The notes: generated by a model from the letters alone, not told the origin. DNA of 64,000 nucleotides from Ardenticatenaceae bacterium (GCA_020634435.1 JACKBS010000008.1:124001-188000), one strand, 5' to 3'; counted from the first letter of the stretch, positions 8,578 to 16,624 are shown. Made by a program: numbers and translations.

Positions 8578-8633
8578 ATTTTCCCGGAAAATCTTTAAGT
8601 TGTAGCCATCAGCACTCCAGTTTCCGGGAAAAT
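8578..8633. repeat. 13-bp perfect inverted repeat after gmd
   Basis: ATTTTCCCGGAAA (8578-8590) and TTTCCGGGAAAAT (8621-8633) are exact reverse complements separated by 30 bases; each arm is also nearly palindromic itself. It starts 12 bases past the gmd stop. It could act as a transcript-end stem or as a paired protein-binding site; there is no T-run, so a simple terminator is doubtful. Confidence 0.55.
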
Positions 8634-8724
8634 GTTTCACTCAAGAACGGCCGTTCACCCCCACCTATACCCTATAGATTTCACCGTGCTGCCTATTCTT
8701 CGCATATAGATGCGATTTTGGGGC

Positions 8725-8774
8725 TTGCAATTCGCCAGGTATTGTTGTATTATTGCAACAGGCGTATTGTTGTA
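8725..8774 (+). promoter_or_regulatory. minC promoter with paired direct repeats
   Basis: TTGCAA (8725-8730), exact 17-base spacer, TATTAT (8748-8753): a good sigma-70-type promoter 82 bases before minC. The 11-mer GTATTGTTGTA occurs twice, at 8739-8749 (overlapping the -10) and 8764-8774 (at the expected start of transcription), 25 bases apart, the arrangement of an operator pair for a repressor. Confidence 0.55.
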
Positions 8775-8834
8775 GTATCCCGCATCTGCCCCAACTGGCG
8801 CATTTGCTCCCAAAGACGACTGTAAAGGCAATTC

Positions 8835-9551
8835 ATGGACCAGGTAGCATCCCAAATTGGTATCAAAGGTATTCGTGAAGGTCTCCTCATTTCGGTGCCG
8901 GATCGAGGCTCATTTGCCGATTTGGTGGCTTTGCTCACCGTGGAACTGGCCCAGAAGCAAGCGTTTTTGCAGGGCAGTCAGGTGGCCTTGCAGATCGGGT
9001 ATCGCAAGCTGGACAAAGAGCATGTGCGTCAGCTGCAAGCTGTGTTTGAGCAAAATCAGCTGGCGCTGTGGGCCATTTTGGCCGAAGACCCCAGCGCCCG
9101 GGAAGCGGCCCGCGAACTGTCGTTGGCCACGCGCTTGTCTGGCAGCCAGACAGATTTAAACGGCAACTTTTTATCGCCGGTGGTGGAACCGGAAACGGCC
9201 GTATCTGCCAGCAGCATCCCGCCGCAAGGTGGCCTCATCCTCAAAGAAACGCTGCGCTCAGGCCGCTCCATCTACCATGAAGGGCATGTGGTGGTCATTG
9301 GTGATGTGAATCCAGGGGCTGAAATTGTGGCTAGCGGCGACGTGATTGTGTGGGGGCGGCTGCGCGGTTTAGTACATGCCGGGGCGTTGGGGGATGAAAC
9401 GGCCGTTATTTGTGCCCTGGAACTTAACCCAACCCAGCTGCGCATTGCCGACCAGATCGCCATTTCACCAGAAGAAAAGCGGGGACGGGCAATCCCCGAA
9501 CAGGTAGCCATTCGCAACGGCCAAATTGTGGCCGAAATGTGGCAAAAGTAA
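8835..9551 (+). CDS. minC: Septum site-determining protein MinC
   Basis: 238 residues. MinC is the FtsZ-polymer inhibitor that is placed at the membrane by MinD so that the division septum forms at mid-cell. The C-terminal beta-helix domain (about 135-238) is unmistakable: GDVNPGAEIVASGDVIVWGR, LRGLVHAGA, and LNPTQLRIAD. The N-terminal domain (1-100) is divergent, as is usual, and joined by a linker (about 105-135) that contains an ACGGCCGT-encoded ETAVS. First gene of minCDE; the next gene begins 39 bases downstream. Start at ATG 8835; no strong ribosome-binding site, only AAAGGCAA upstream. Confidence 0.93.
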   Translation: MDQVASQIGIKGIREGLLISVPDRGSFADLVALLTVELAQKQAFLQGSQVALQIGYRKLDKEHVRQLQAVFEQNQLALWAILAEDPSAREAARELSLATRLSGSQTDLNGNFLSPVVEPETAVSASSIPPQGGLILKETLRSGRSIYHEGHVVVIGDVNPGAEIVASGDVIVWGRLRGLVHAGALGDETAVICALELNPTQLRIADQIAISPEEKRGRAIPEQVAIRNGQIVAEMWQK

Positions 9552-9590
9552 GCAGTGAACTTTGCCTGGCAACAAGCAGGAGATTAGATT

Positions 9591-10394
9591 ATGAGTGGAA
9601 AAGTCGTAACTGTAACATCGGGCAAAGGTGGCGTGGGCAAGACGACGGTCACGGCCAACATTGCCACGGCGCTGGCTATGCTAGGCAAAAAAGTGGTGGC
9701 CATCGACGCGGATATTGGTTTGCGCAACCTGGATGTGGTGATGGGGCTAGAAAATCGCATCGTCTATGATTTGGTGGACGTGATTGAAGGCCGCTGCCGC
9801 CTGCGCCAGGCGATGATTAAAGACAAGCGCCAGCCCGATTTGTACCTCATCCCAGCCGCCCAAACCCGCGACAAGATGGCGGTTAGCCCGTCGGACATGA
9901 TTTTGGTGTGCGATGAGCTGCGGCAGGAGATGGATTACATCATCATCGACTCGCCTGCGGGCATCGAGCGCGGCTTCCGCAATGCCGTGGCTCCCGCCGA
10001 CCATGTGCTGATTGTGACCAACCCGGAAGTTTCGGCCGTACGCGACGCCGACCGCATCATTGGTTTGCTGGAAGCGGAGGAAAAAGGGCCAGGACGGCTC
10101 ATCATCAACCGGCTCAAGCCAGAGATGGTGGCCCGGGGTGATATGCTTTCCATCGACGATGTGTTGGACATTTTGGCTGTGGAGCTTATTGGCGTGATTC
10201 CTGAAGATGAGTCCATTTTGGTTTCATCGAACCGGGGTACACCAGTGGCCATGAGTGGCATGAATGGTTCCAGCGCCAGTCAGGCATTCCGCAATGTGGC
10301 GCAGCGTTTAGAAGGCGAGACGGTTCCGTTTGTGGATTTAACGCCGAAGACGGGTTTGTTGAACCGTTTAAATAGCTGGTTTAGCAAGAGCTAA
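9591..10394 (+). CDS. minD: Septum site-determining ATPase MinD
   Basis: 267 residues, normal MinD length. A deviant Walker A ATPase that dimerises on the membrane with ATP, recruits MinC and is released by MinE. Deviant Walker A SGKGGVGKTT (10-19, signature Lys12 and Lys17), switch I DADIGLRNLD, Walker B/switch II IIIDSPAGIE, and a C-terminal amphipathic membrane-targeting helix LLNRLNSWFSKS. An AGGAG site lies 8 bases before the ATG. It sits between minC and minE with short gaps, so one transcript is expected. Confidence 0.96.
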   Translation: MSGKVVTVTSGKGGVGKTTVTANIATALAMLGKKVVAIDADIGLRNLDVVMGLENRIVYDLVDVIEGRCRLRQAMIKDKRQPDLYLIPAAQTRDKMAVSPSDMILVCDELRQEMDYIIIDSPAGIERGFRNAVAPADHVLIVTNPEVSAVRDADRIIGLLEAEEKGPGRLIINRLKPEMVARGDMLSIDDVLDILAVELIGVIPEDESILVSSNRGTPVAMSGMNGSSASQAFRNVAQRLEGETVPFVDLTPKTGLLNRLNSWFSKS

Positions 10395-10408
10395 TCAAGG
10401 AGTGAGCA

Positions 10409-10693
10409 ATGAATTGGTTCGAGCGACTACTAGGTAAACAAGAAAAAAGTGGGGCAACTGCCAAGCAGCGGTTACAAATGGTGCTTATCCATGATCGGGC
10501 CGATATTTCGCCGGGGCTGCTAGAGCAGATCAAAGATGACATCATTGAAGTGATTGCCAAGCGGCTGGAGATTAATCCAGACACGGTGGTGGTGAATCTG
10601 GACAACTCGGCCCAGGAAAGCCGGTTAGTGGCTGAGATTCCGCTGCTGCATACAACAAACGGCCGTCGCCGCGCTGCCGTTCAACAATCGTGA
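10409..10693 (+). CDS. minE: Cell division topological specificity factor MinE
   Basis: 94 residues. MinE stimulates MinD ATPase and drives the Min pattern. The N-terminal membrane-binding segment MNWFERLLGK is followed by a MinD-contact region RLQMVLIHDRADISPGL (about 24-40) and the dimerisation domain with DIIEVIAKR and INPDTVVVNL. AAGGAG precedes the ATG by 7 bases. Presence of MinE indicates an oscillating, E. coli-like Min system rather than DivIVA/MinJ. The gene ends just before a strong terminator at 10752-10788. Confidence 0.93.
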   Translation: MNWFERLLGKQEKSGATAKQRLQMVLIHDRADISPGLLEQIKDDIIEVIAKRLEINPDTVVVNLDNSAQESRLVAEIPLLHTTNGRRRAAVQQS

Positions 10694-10751
10694 TAGCCTG
10701 GGGATTTATCCCCAGACTGGTGAACGGTAAATCTGAATATTTTCTGTAAAA

Positions 10752-10788
10752 AAGCCGCCTGGTGTCGTCACTGGGCGGTTTGCGTTTT
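10752..10788 (+). terminator. Rho-independent terminator after minE
   Basis: Stem 10752-10764 with 10769-10781 (13 pairs including three G-T), tetraloop TCGT, followed by GCGTTTT. It ends the minCDE transcript. A GTG at 10762 that would extend rodA lies inside this stem, which supports the ATG at 10801 as the rodA start. Confidence 0.8.
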
Positions 10789-10800
10789 ACAATAGCTGCT

Positions 10801-11913
10801 ATGGTTAACCGGACGTCTGTTTGGCGCTATTTCGATATTTGGCTGGTAGCGGCCGTTTTGCTGCTCACCTCCTACGGCATTCTAATCATCCGCAGTGCGG
10901 TGACAGGTGCACCGGCGTTTGAAGGCTTGCCCTCGGACCAGGTGCGCTGGGCGATTATTGGCGTCATCGTTATGTTGTCGGTGGCCTCGGTAGATTATCG
11001 CGTGCTGACATCGGCACATTGGTACATTTACGCGGGCCTGATTTTGGCGCTGCTGTTGGTGCTGGTGGCCGGTGCGCTGGGTAATGAAACGCGGCGCTGG
11101 ATTGAGATTCCTGGCGTGGGGGTACGGGTGCAGCCTTCGGAATTCGGCCGTATTTTTCTGCCTATCACCTTTGGTCAATTCCTGGCCAATCGGCGCAACC
11201 GAATGGGGCAGTTCTCTAACACCATTGCCTCGCTTATTTACGTGGGCGTGCCCATTGCCCTCATCTTTGTCGAGCCAGACCTCGGTATGTCGGTGCTTTA
11301 CATCTCCGTTTGGTTTGTGATGATCTGGTTGGCGGGGCTGCCTCTGACCCACTTTGCTATTTTGGCTGTGATAGGCATTGGTACGATTGCGGCCGTTTTC
11401 CCCTTCCTGGCTGAATATCAGCAAGAACGTATTACCACCTTTGTCAGCCCCGATGAGGCTGACCCCGACGACCGGTTTAACATTGAGCAGGCGCAAATCA
11501 GCATTGGTTCCGGCGGCTGGTGGGGCAAGGGCTACCTCAACGGTACGCAGAGCCAGCTAGGCTTTTTGCGCGTGCAGCATACAGACTTTATCTTCTCTGT
11601 GCTTACGGAAGAGATGGGCCTGGTTTTTGGCTCGCTGGTGGTGATGTCGCTCATGGCCTTCATTTTATGGCGGATTTTGCGTGTCGCCTGGCTGTCGCCG
11701 GATCCGGCGGGCAAGTTTATTTGTGTAGGTGTGGCGACGGTGATTTTCTTTCAAACGGCCGTAAACATCGGCATGAACGTGCGGCTGGTTCCGGTTACCG
11801 GCCTGACCCTCCCCTTCGTAAGCTATGGCGGTAGCTCGCTGACTACACTTTTCATCGGCATTGGCATTGTCCAATCCGTCCTTATGCGCCACCGCAAGCA
11901 AGAATTCGGCTAA
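10801..11913 (+). CDS. rodA: SEDS peptidoglycan glycosyltransferase, RodA type
   Basis: 370 residues with about ten membrane segments. RodA polymerises lipid II into glycan strands during elongation together with a class B penicillin-binding protein. Conserved SEDS features: VRVQPSEFGRI (lipid-II pathway), the catalytic-acid region VEPDLGMSVL, HTDFIFSVLTEEMGL, and the C-terminal VPVTGLTLPFVSYGGSS. RodA rather than FtsW is favoured by the short N-terminus and the TEEMGL motif, and by its position outside the dcw cluster; assignment between the two is not absolute. The frame is open upstream to a GTG at 10762 but that lies in the minE terminator. No penicillin-binding protein gene is adjacent. 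Confidence 0.88.
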   Translation: MVNRTSVWRYFDIWLVAAVLLLTSYGILIIRSAVTGAPAFEGLPSDQVRWAIIGVIVMLSVASVDYRVLTSAHWYIYAGLILALLLVLVAGALGNETRRWIEIPGVGVRVQPSEFGRIFLPITFGQFLANRRNRMGQFSNTIASLIYVGVPIALIFVEPDLGMSVLYISVWFVMIWLAGLPLTHFAILAVIGIGTIAAVFPFLAEYQQERITTFVSPDEADPDDRFNIEQAQISIGSGGWWGKGYLNGTQSQLGFLRVQHTDFIFSVLTEEMGLVFGSLVVMSLMAFILWRILRVAWLSPDPAGKFICVGVATVIFFQTAVNIGMNVRLVPVTGLTLPFVSYGGSSLTTLFIGIGIVQSVLMRHRKQEFG

Positions 11914-11945
11914 GATTCCGGCTTATCAACCAAATGTGTACGTTA

Positions 11946-11982
11946 GACCTTTGCGGCTTTTCAAGCTGCAAAGGTCTTTTTT
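11946..11982 (+). terminator. Rho-independent terminator after rodA
   Basis: GACCTTTGC (11946-11954) pairs exactly with GCAAAGGTC (11968-11976), with an inner GCTT/AAGC stem, followed by TTTTTT (11977-11982). It lies 33 bases past the rodA stop. Confidence 0.88.
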
Positions 11983-12105
11983 GTAGGCGATTTTTCTTCT
12001 CATTGTGGAAGCCCCCGGCTGAATCCAGTATACTCCCCACTCACTTTAGCATTGAATCGAAAGAGCCATAGAAAGTGAAGTAATTCGGAAAACGGAAATT
12101 TTCTA

Positions 12106-12267
12106 GTAGGGGCGGGACCGGCGGGCTAATATCCTGGCTGGACGAAAGGTCTTAATCCCGTCGGTCTCGCCCAAAACAAACGTCCGTTAACGAGCAACAG
12201 GGCGAGACGGCGCGGTGGCAAGGCTGTCTGTTTAGCCTTAACTCAAGCCGCACCGTCCCGCCCCTAC
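12106..12267. mobile_element. MITE-like element with 13-bp terminal inverted repeats and two internal hairpins
   Basis: The 162-base element begins GTAGGGGCGGGAC (12106-12118) and ends with its exact reverse complement (12255-12267). Inside are two back-to-back stems of about 16 pairs: 12109-12124 with 12156-12171, and 12201-12216 with roughly 12248-12265, plus a small AAGGCT/AGCCTT loop in the second. There is no open frame. This is the structure of a non-autonomous, transposase-dependent miniature element or a bimodular REP sequence. I see no clear target duplication and no second copy in the window. It occupies most of the gene-free stretch 11914-12335. Confidence 0.7.
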
Positions 12268-12335
12268 AACAGAATTCGAATTGCTGAAAGAAGGAATCTT
12301 CTTGTATCTCTGTGGCTCAAATTTTGGGAAGGTTT

Positions 12336-13817
12336 ATGACGGTTAGAACACGATTTGCTCCCAGCCCGACGGGCTATCTCCATATTGGCGGCGTCTGGTC
12401 GGCCTTGTTTGGCTGGCTATATGCGCGGCGGCACGGTGGCCAATTTTTGCTGCGCATTGAAGATACCGACACTAAGCGCACCGTGCCCGGCGCATTAGAA
12501 AGTTTGATGACCAGCCTGCGCTGGTTTGGTATTGATTGGGACGAGGGGCCAGACATTGGCGGACCTTTTGGGCCGTATATCCAGACGCAGCGCAAAGCGC
12601 TGTACCAGGAGTGGGCCAATTGGCTCATCGAGCATGATTACGCCTATAAATGTTTTGCCACGCCAGAGGAACTGGCCGAAATGCGTGCGGCGCTGGAAGC
12701 CAAAGGAGACCGTTCTGGCTACGACCGGCGGTATCGTGACCTGTCTGCCGCTGAAGTGGCCACGCTAGAAGCTGCGGGGCGGGAGTATGTAGTGCGTTTC
12801 AAGATGCCGCTAACGGGGCAAACCGTTGTGCCGGATCTGCTGCGCGGCGATGTGGTGTTTGACAACGAACAGTTCACCGACTACGTGATTCTGAAATCCA
12901 ACGGCCTGCCGACGTACCACCTGGCCCACGTGATTGACGACCACTTTATGCAGATTTCGCACATTACGCGCGGCGTGGAGTGGCTAAATACGGCACCGAT
13001 TCACGTGAATTTGTTCAAAGCGTTTGGCTGGGAAATGCCCGTTTTTGTCCATCTGCCGGTCATTTTAAACCCCAGCGGCAAGGGCAAACTGAGCAAGCGC
13101 CATCAGGCATTCACCGAAGATGGCAACGAAATTTTGGTGCGCGCCGATGAATTTATGCATGGGGGCTATTTGCCGGAAGCGGTGCTTAATTTCCTGGCCA
13201 ATATTGGCTGGACCTTTGGCGACGATGTGGAAAAGTTCACTATGGACGAGGCAATTGCCCGCTTTGATTTGGCAACCGTTAGCCCTGCACCGACCAAACT
13301 GCCGTACAGCAAGCTGGATTGGCTCAATGGGCAGTACATTCAGGAAATGGAACCGCTGGAATTGGCAAAGGCGGTACGGCCGTATCTCGAAGCGGCTGGT
13401 TTAGAAGTGAACGTAGATGCCCTGCTGATGGTCATGCCGCCTATGCGCGTGCGCCTTAAGCGGTTCACCGACGCCATTGAGTTCCTCCGCTTTTTGGGTG
13501 AAGAGATGCCCCTGCCAGAAAACGCTGAGGCGTTGACGCACAAACAGCTGCCGCTGCCCGCCGCCGAAGCCGCCTTTCGCGAAGCGCGCGATATGCTCGC
13601 AATGCTGGAGCCCTTCACGCTGGAGGAAATCAGCGCCCGGCTCATGGCCATTGGCGAAAGACATACCACCAGCGGCAAGGCTGGCCCCTTTCTGGGGCAG
13701 ATGCGCCTGGCGGTGACTGGGCAGCAAGTATCGCCGCCGCTGTTTGAGTCTGTGGTGGCGCTGGGGCGCAATCGCGTGGTAGCCAGATTGGACCAGATAT
13801 TGGCTCTGTTTGCCTAA
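12336..13817 (+). CDS. gltX: Glutamyl-tRNA synthetase
   Basis: 493 residues from the ATG at 12336; an upstream GTG at 12312 is in frame, but GGGAAGG six bases before 12336 and the family N-terminus (MTVRTRFAPSPTG) favour the later start. Class I synthetase attaching Glu to tRNA-Glu. HIGH-type motif APSPTGYLHIGG (8-19), the Glu-specific RIEDTD (about 48-53) and KMSKS-type KLSKRHQ (251-257). The C-terminal anticodon-binding helical cage is complete. The next gene downstream is tRNA-Gln(CUG); if the organism lacks GlnRS, this enzyme may charge that tRNA with Glu for later amidation by GatCAB, an inference from the neighbourhood only. Confidence 0.95.
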   Translation: MTVRTRFAPSPTGYLHIGGVWSALFGWLYARRHGGQFLLRIEDTDTKRTVPGALESLMTSLRWFGIDWDEGPDIGGPFGPYIQTQRKALYQEWANWLIEHDYAYKCFATPEELAEMRAALEAKGDRSGYDRRYRDLSAAEVATLEAAGREYVVRFKMPLTGQTVVPDLLRGDVVFDNEQFTDYVILKSNGLPTYHLAHVIDDHFMQISHITRGVEWLNTAPIHVNLFKAFGWEMPVFVHLPVILNPSGKGKLSKRHQAFTEDGNEILVRADEFMHGGYLPEAVLNFLANIGWTFGDDVEKFTMDEAIARFDLATVSPAPTKLPYSKLDWLNGQYIQEMEPLELAKAVRPYLEAAGLEVNVDALLMVMPPMRVRLKRFTDAIEFLRFLGEEMPLPENAEALTHKQLPLPAAEAAFREARDMLAMLEPFTLEEISARLMAIGERHTTSGKAGPFLGQMRLAVTGQQVSPPLFESVVALGRNRVVARLDQILALFA

Positions 13818-13823
13818 ATGCAG

Positions 13824-13852
13824 TTGTCATGCTTTTGGGCTTTTGGTAGAAT
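13824..13852 (+). promoter_or_regulatory. Promoter of tRNA-Gln
   Basis: TTGTCA (13824-13829), exact 17-base spacer, TAGAAT (13847-13852). The tRNA begins 22 bases after the -10, leaving a short 5' leader. It starts inside the short gap after gltX, so the tRNA need not depend on gltX transcription. Confidence 0.65.
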
Positions 13853-13874
13853 CACGCTCCGGTAAACGGAACAG

Positions 13875-13945
13875 TGCGGGATAGTTTAATGGCAGAACCG
13901 GCGGCTCTGAACCGTCTAGTCCAGGTTCGAATCCTGGTCCCGCAG
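13875..13945 (+). tRNA. tRNA-Gln (anticodon CTG)
   Basis: 71 nucleotides folding as a standard cloverleaf: acceptor TGCGGGA/TCCCGCA (13875-13881 with 13938-13944), D stem GTTT/GAAC, anticodon stem GGCGG/CCGTC around loop CTCTGAA (anticodon CTG, reading CAG), T arm CCAGG-TTCGAAT-CCTGG, discriminator G at 13945. U1-A72 and discriminator G are typical of tRNA-Gln. CCA is not encoded and must be added, plausibly by the CCA-adding enzyme at 27.6-30.3 kb. Confidence 0.96.
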
Positions 13946-13950
13946 TCAAT

Positions 13951-13987
13951 AAAAAGAACATGGCACTGGCCATGTTCTTTTTGTTTT
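13951..13987 (+). terminator. Terminator after tRNA-Gln
   Basis: A perfect 14-pair stem (13951-13964 with 13969-13982), loop ACTG, flanked by A and T runs so it can work for both strands. It separates the tRNA from the convergent anti-sigma gene that ends at 14013. Confidence 0.88.
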
Positions 13988-14012
13988 TAAGGGGAGCAAA
14001 ACGGCCGTATTT

Positions 14013-14756
14013 CTAGTCGTCTAAAACAGTGTTTCCGGTGGGGTAGGTGCTACCGCCAGCGGGTTCCAGGGTTACATCAAAGCTGGTGTAGCTGGCCAGC
14101 GGATCTTCGGAGACGACCCAGATGGCCCGGTAGCCATTCTCGTTCACGTTAAACACGCCGCCGCTGGTGTAATGGCCATCTTTGATGAGCCAAAGCTGGT
14201 AAGCTTGCGACTCTGGCAGCACGGGTAAATCTTGCACCACCAGCGTGCCTTGCAAACCATTGGCGCTAATAATGATGATGCCGGTAGCGTCTTCTGTCTC
14301 GGCGGAACCAGCGAGGGTGACCGTGCCAAAACCGGCGGGACGGTCAGCATCGGCCAGTCGTTGGCGCAGTTGGAAATTACTAACGAGCAGTAAAGCAACG
14401 ACCAGCAGCAGCACGGGCTGCAAGATTAGCCGTTGTTGGAACCAACCGCGCACGTTGCGCCACCAACTGGGTTGTGCTGGTGGGGCAATCGACGGGGGCG
14501 CTTTGGGTGCAACGGCCGTTTCTGGCCGTGTTTCCTGGCGAATTTCGTGCATTAGCTGCTGCTTGAGGGTGGGTGGGGGCGCTATGATGGGAACGGCCGT
14601 AGCCATCGCTCCCACAACCTCCTGGTACGCTTGCAGCTCTTCTTGACAGACCTGGCAAACGGCCAGATGCGCGGCAACTTCGGCTGCTTCGTCGGCATCC
14701 AGAACGTTAAGCGCGTAGGCGGCTAGCTGGTCAGTAACGTGGGTTTCAATATTCAT
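14013..14756 (-). CDS. Membrane anti-sigma factor, RskA type
   Basis: 247 residues. The N-terminal zinc-type anti-sigma domain carries His30-x3-Cys34-x2-Cys37 (AAHLAVCQVCQEE); a Pro/Ala-rich linker follows, then one membrane segment (about 109-127) and an extracytoplasmic RskA domain (about 150-247) with AYQLWLIKDGHYTSGGVF and YRAIWVVSEDP. Such proteins hold an ECF sigma factor inactive until regulated proteolysis. The partner sigma gene lies directly upstream, 61 bases away on the same strand, so the two form an operon. C-terminal SFDVTLEPAGG is typical of the family. Confidence 0.9.
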   Translation of the reverse strand: MNIETHVTDQLAAYALNVLDADEAAEVAAHLAVCQVCQEELQAYQEVVGAMATAVPIIAPPPTLKQQLMHEIRQETRPETAVAPKAPPSIAPPAQPSWWRNVRGWFQQRLILQPVLLLVVALLLVSNFQLRQRLADADRPAGFGTVTLAGSAETEDATGIIIISANGLQGTLVVQDLPVLPESQAYQLWLIKDGHYTSGGVFNVNENGYRAIWVVSEDPLASYTSFDVTLEPAGGSTYPTGNTVLDD

Positions 14757-14817
14757 CGGTCTCTACAACAAACAACATCTTTCTTTTAGCAAATACGCAT
14801 TTCGCCTGCTTTCAGAT

Positions 14818-15384
14818 TCATGGCTGCAAGATATGGCGCAGCTTTTGCATCCCCAACCGGATGCGGGTTTTCACGGTGCCGACGGGCAAATTAAGCTCAT
14901 CGGCAATCTGGCTGTGGCTGTACCCGCCAAAAAAAGCCAAAAACAGCACATCTTGCTGCTCTTGAGGCAGTTGGGCCAGGGCATTATGTACATTTTGTTT
15001 TTGCAACTGGTGGGAAACGGCCGTTTCTGGCGAGTGCCCATCGGCGTGTGGTTCAACAGTTAAATCGGCCCAGCGAATGCTGGTGTGTTCCGGGCGCACG
15101 CCTTCGCGCCGCAGCATGTCGATGGCTCGATTGCGGGTCATGCTGGTGAGCCAGGTACGCACGCTGGCCCGTTCAGCCCGGTAAGTGTCTGCTTTTTCCC
15201 AGACGCGCCGGAACACATCCAGGGCAATCTCTTCCGCCAGGTTTCGGTCCCCCACCAGATGATACGCGACGCTGTAAAGCAAACGGCCGTATCGATCATA
15301 CAGCGTGCTTAGCGCGTCAGCTTCTTGATGGGTAATGCGGCGCAGCAGTACCTGATCCTCGGCGGTAATTAACTCAACAGACAT
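14818..15384 (-). CDS. ECF RNA polymerase sigma factor (SigK-like)
   Basis: 188 residues. Region 2 (about 22-92) contains LYDRYGRLLYSVAYHLVGDR, AEEIALDVFRRVW and WLTSMTRNRAIDMLRR; region 4 (about 130-185) contains LPQEQQDVLFLAFFGGYSHS and the helix-turn-helix IADELNLPVGTVKTRIRLG. Regions 1 and 3 are absent as expected for ECF sigma factors. It is paired with the RskA-type anti-sigma gene that follows. The set of regulated promoters cannot be derived here; a GGAAAG box about 45 bases before the start could be part of an autoregulated promoter, but this is weak. Confidence 0.93.
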   Translation of the reverse strand: MSVELITAEDQVLLRRITHQEADALSTLYDRYGRLLYSVAYHLVGDRNLAEEIALDVFRRVWEKADTYRAERASVRTWLTSMTRNRAIDMLRREGVRPEHTSIRWADLTVEPHADGHSPETAVSHQLQKQNVHNALAQLPQEQQDVLFLAFFGGYSHSQIADELNLPVGTVKTRIRLGMQKLRHILQP

Positions 15385-15750
15385 GACGGTATTTTATAAA
15401 CTGTCTGTGGGCTGGCAACTTTCCTACGCGGGAAGTGGTTAAACGCTTATCTTGTACTAGATTTTTTGCGCGGTGACAGCGGAAAATATGCTAGAGATAG
15501 GTGGAAATCGCCAGTTATCCCCCAAATATAGGGTGTTGGGCAAAACTTTTTCTTTATTGGCGCGTAATAAGCTCTGACCGCGATCAACCTTTTTGTTCCT
15601 CTTGATTGCGGTATAATGGTGATGTGTTGCATTAAGTCAACATGGTTTTGTTTGGCCGTGAAGAAACGGCCGTATGGTTATCAACCAATTGCTGTGCGAA
15701 GTCGCTTTTACGTCCCGGTGGATCGGTTGGTGAACCAAAAGGAGTGAGCG
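15385..15750. promoter_or_regulatory. Divergent intergenic region between sigma factor and slipin genes
   Basis: 366 bases with no gene. Rightward, TATAAT at 15612-15617 is a perfect -10 for the slipin gene, though no good -35 is visible at the right spacing. One ACGGCCGT lies at about 15666, and a shorter GGCCGT occurs at about 15653. Nothing else recognisable is seen. Confidence 0.4.
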
Positions 15751-16569
15751 GTGGATTTTATACTACCCGTTTTGTGTGCGTTGGTAATTGGGGCCGTGGT
15801 CATTGTGGTGGCCTCAATCCGTATTGTGCAGGAGTACGAACGAGGCGTCATTTTCCGGCTGGGTCGCGTTCAGGGGGCCAAAGGCCCGGGCCTCTTTTTC
15901 ATTGTGCCCATCGTTGACAAAATGGTAAAGGTGGATTTGCGTACCGTTACCCTGGATGTACCGGCGCAGGAAGCCATTACCGGTGACAACGTAACTGTTA
16001 AGGTCAACGCTGTGGTTTACTTCCGCGTGATTGACCCGGTGATGGCCATCATCCAGGTAGAAGATTACCGCCGGGCGACGTGGCAAATTGCCCAAACCAG
16101 CCTGCGGAACGTCATTGGCCAGTCCATGATGGACCAGATTTTGCAGGATCGTGAGCAGATTAACGACACGCTCCAGCACATCATTGATGAAGCCACCGAG
16201 CCGTGGGGTGTTAAGGTGACCATCGTGGAAATTAAGGACGTGGAGCTGAACAGCACCATGGTGCGGGCGATGGCGCGGCAAGCCGAGGCTGAGCGTGAAC
16301 GCCGGGCCAAGATTATCCAGGCGGAGGGTGACTTCCAGTCCGCGCAAAAGTTGTCAGAAGCGGCCCGCATTATGAATTCTGAACCCGGTGCGATGACGCT
16401 GCGTTATTTGCAAACGCTGGTAGAAATCGGTGTCGAGCAGAATACCACGACGGTCTTTCCGATTCCGATTGACATCATTTCGGAATTTCTGAATGTCCGG
16501 CGCAGTTCGCAGGACAGGGAATCCTCCAATAAGCTGAACGCATCGGCCGATGATACGGCCGTTTCATAG
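15751..16569 (+). CDS. SPFH/band 7 protein, slipin (stomatin-like)
   Basis: 272 residues. Start GTG at 15751, supported by AAAGGAG (15738-15744). One N-terminal membrane hairpin/segment (about 5-25), then the band 7 domain: RIVQEYERGVIFRLGRV, GLFFIVPIVDKMVKVDLRT, the EAITGDNVTVKVNAVVYFRV core, and a charged helix RAMARQAEAERERRAKII typical of slipins. Slipins oligomerise on membranes and form lipid-microdomain scaffolds, often linked with a NfeD-like protease; no nfeD gene is adjacent here. The C-terminus DDTAVS is encoded by an ACGGCCGT-containing 16-mer identical to that ending the 237-residue protein gene at the left edge. Confidence 0.92.
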   Translation: MDFILPVLCALVIGAVVIVVASIRIVQEYERGVIFRLGRVQGAKGPGLFFIVPIVDKMVKVDLRTVTLDVPAQEAITGDNVTVKVNAVVYFRVIDPVMAIIQVEDYRRATWQIAQTSLRNVIGQSMMDQILQDREQINDTLQHIIDEATEPWGVKVTIVEIKDVELNSTMVRAMARQAEAERERRAKIIQAEGDFQSAQKLSEAARIMNSEPGAMTLRYLQTLVEIGVEQNTTTVFPIPIDIISEFLNVRRSSQDRESSNKLNASADDTAVS

Positions 16570-16624
16570 ATAAATTTTGTAGTGGGGAAATCCGGTAACA
16601 GATTTCCCCACTTTTTGGTGTTTT

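Noticed and set aside
10762..10800. GTG start for rodA at 10762
   Set aside because: The codon lies inside the minE terminator stem; ATG 10801 follows the T-run.
14818..15430. ECF-type autoregulated promoter upstream of the sigma factor gene
   Set aside because: Only a GGAAAG-like box is visible, without a convincing -10 element at the right spacing.
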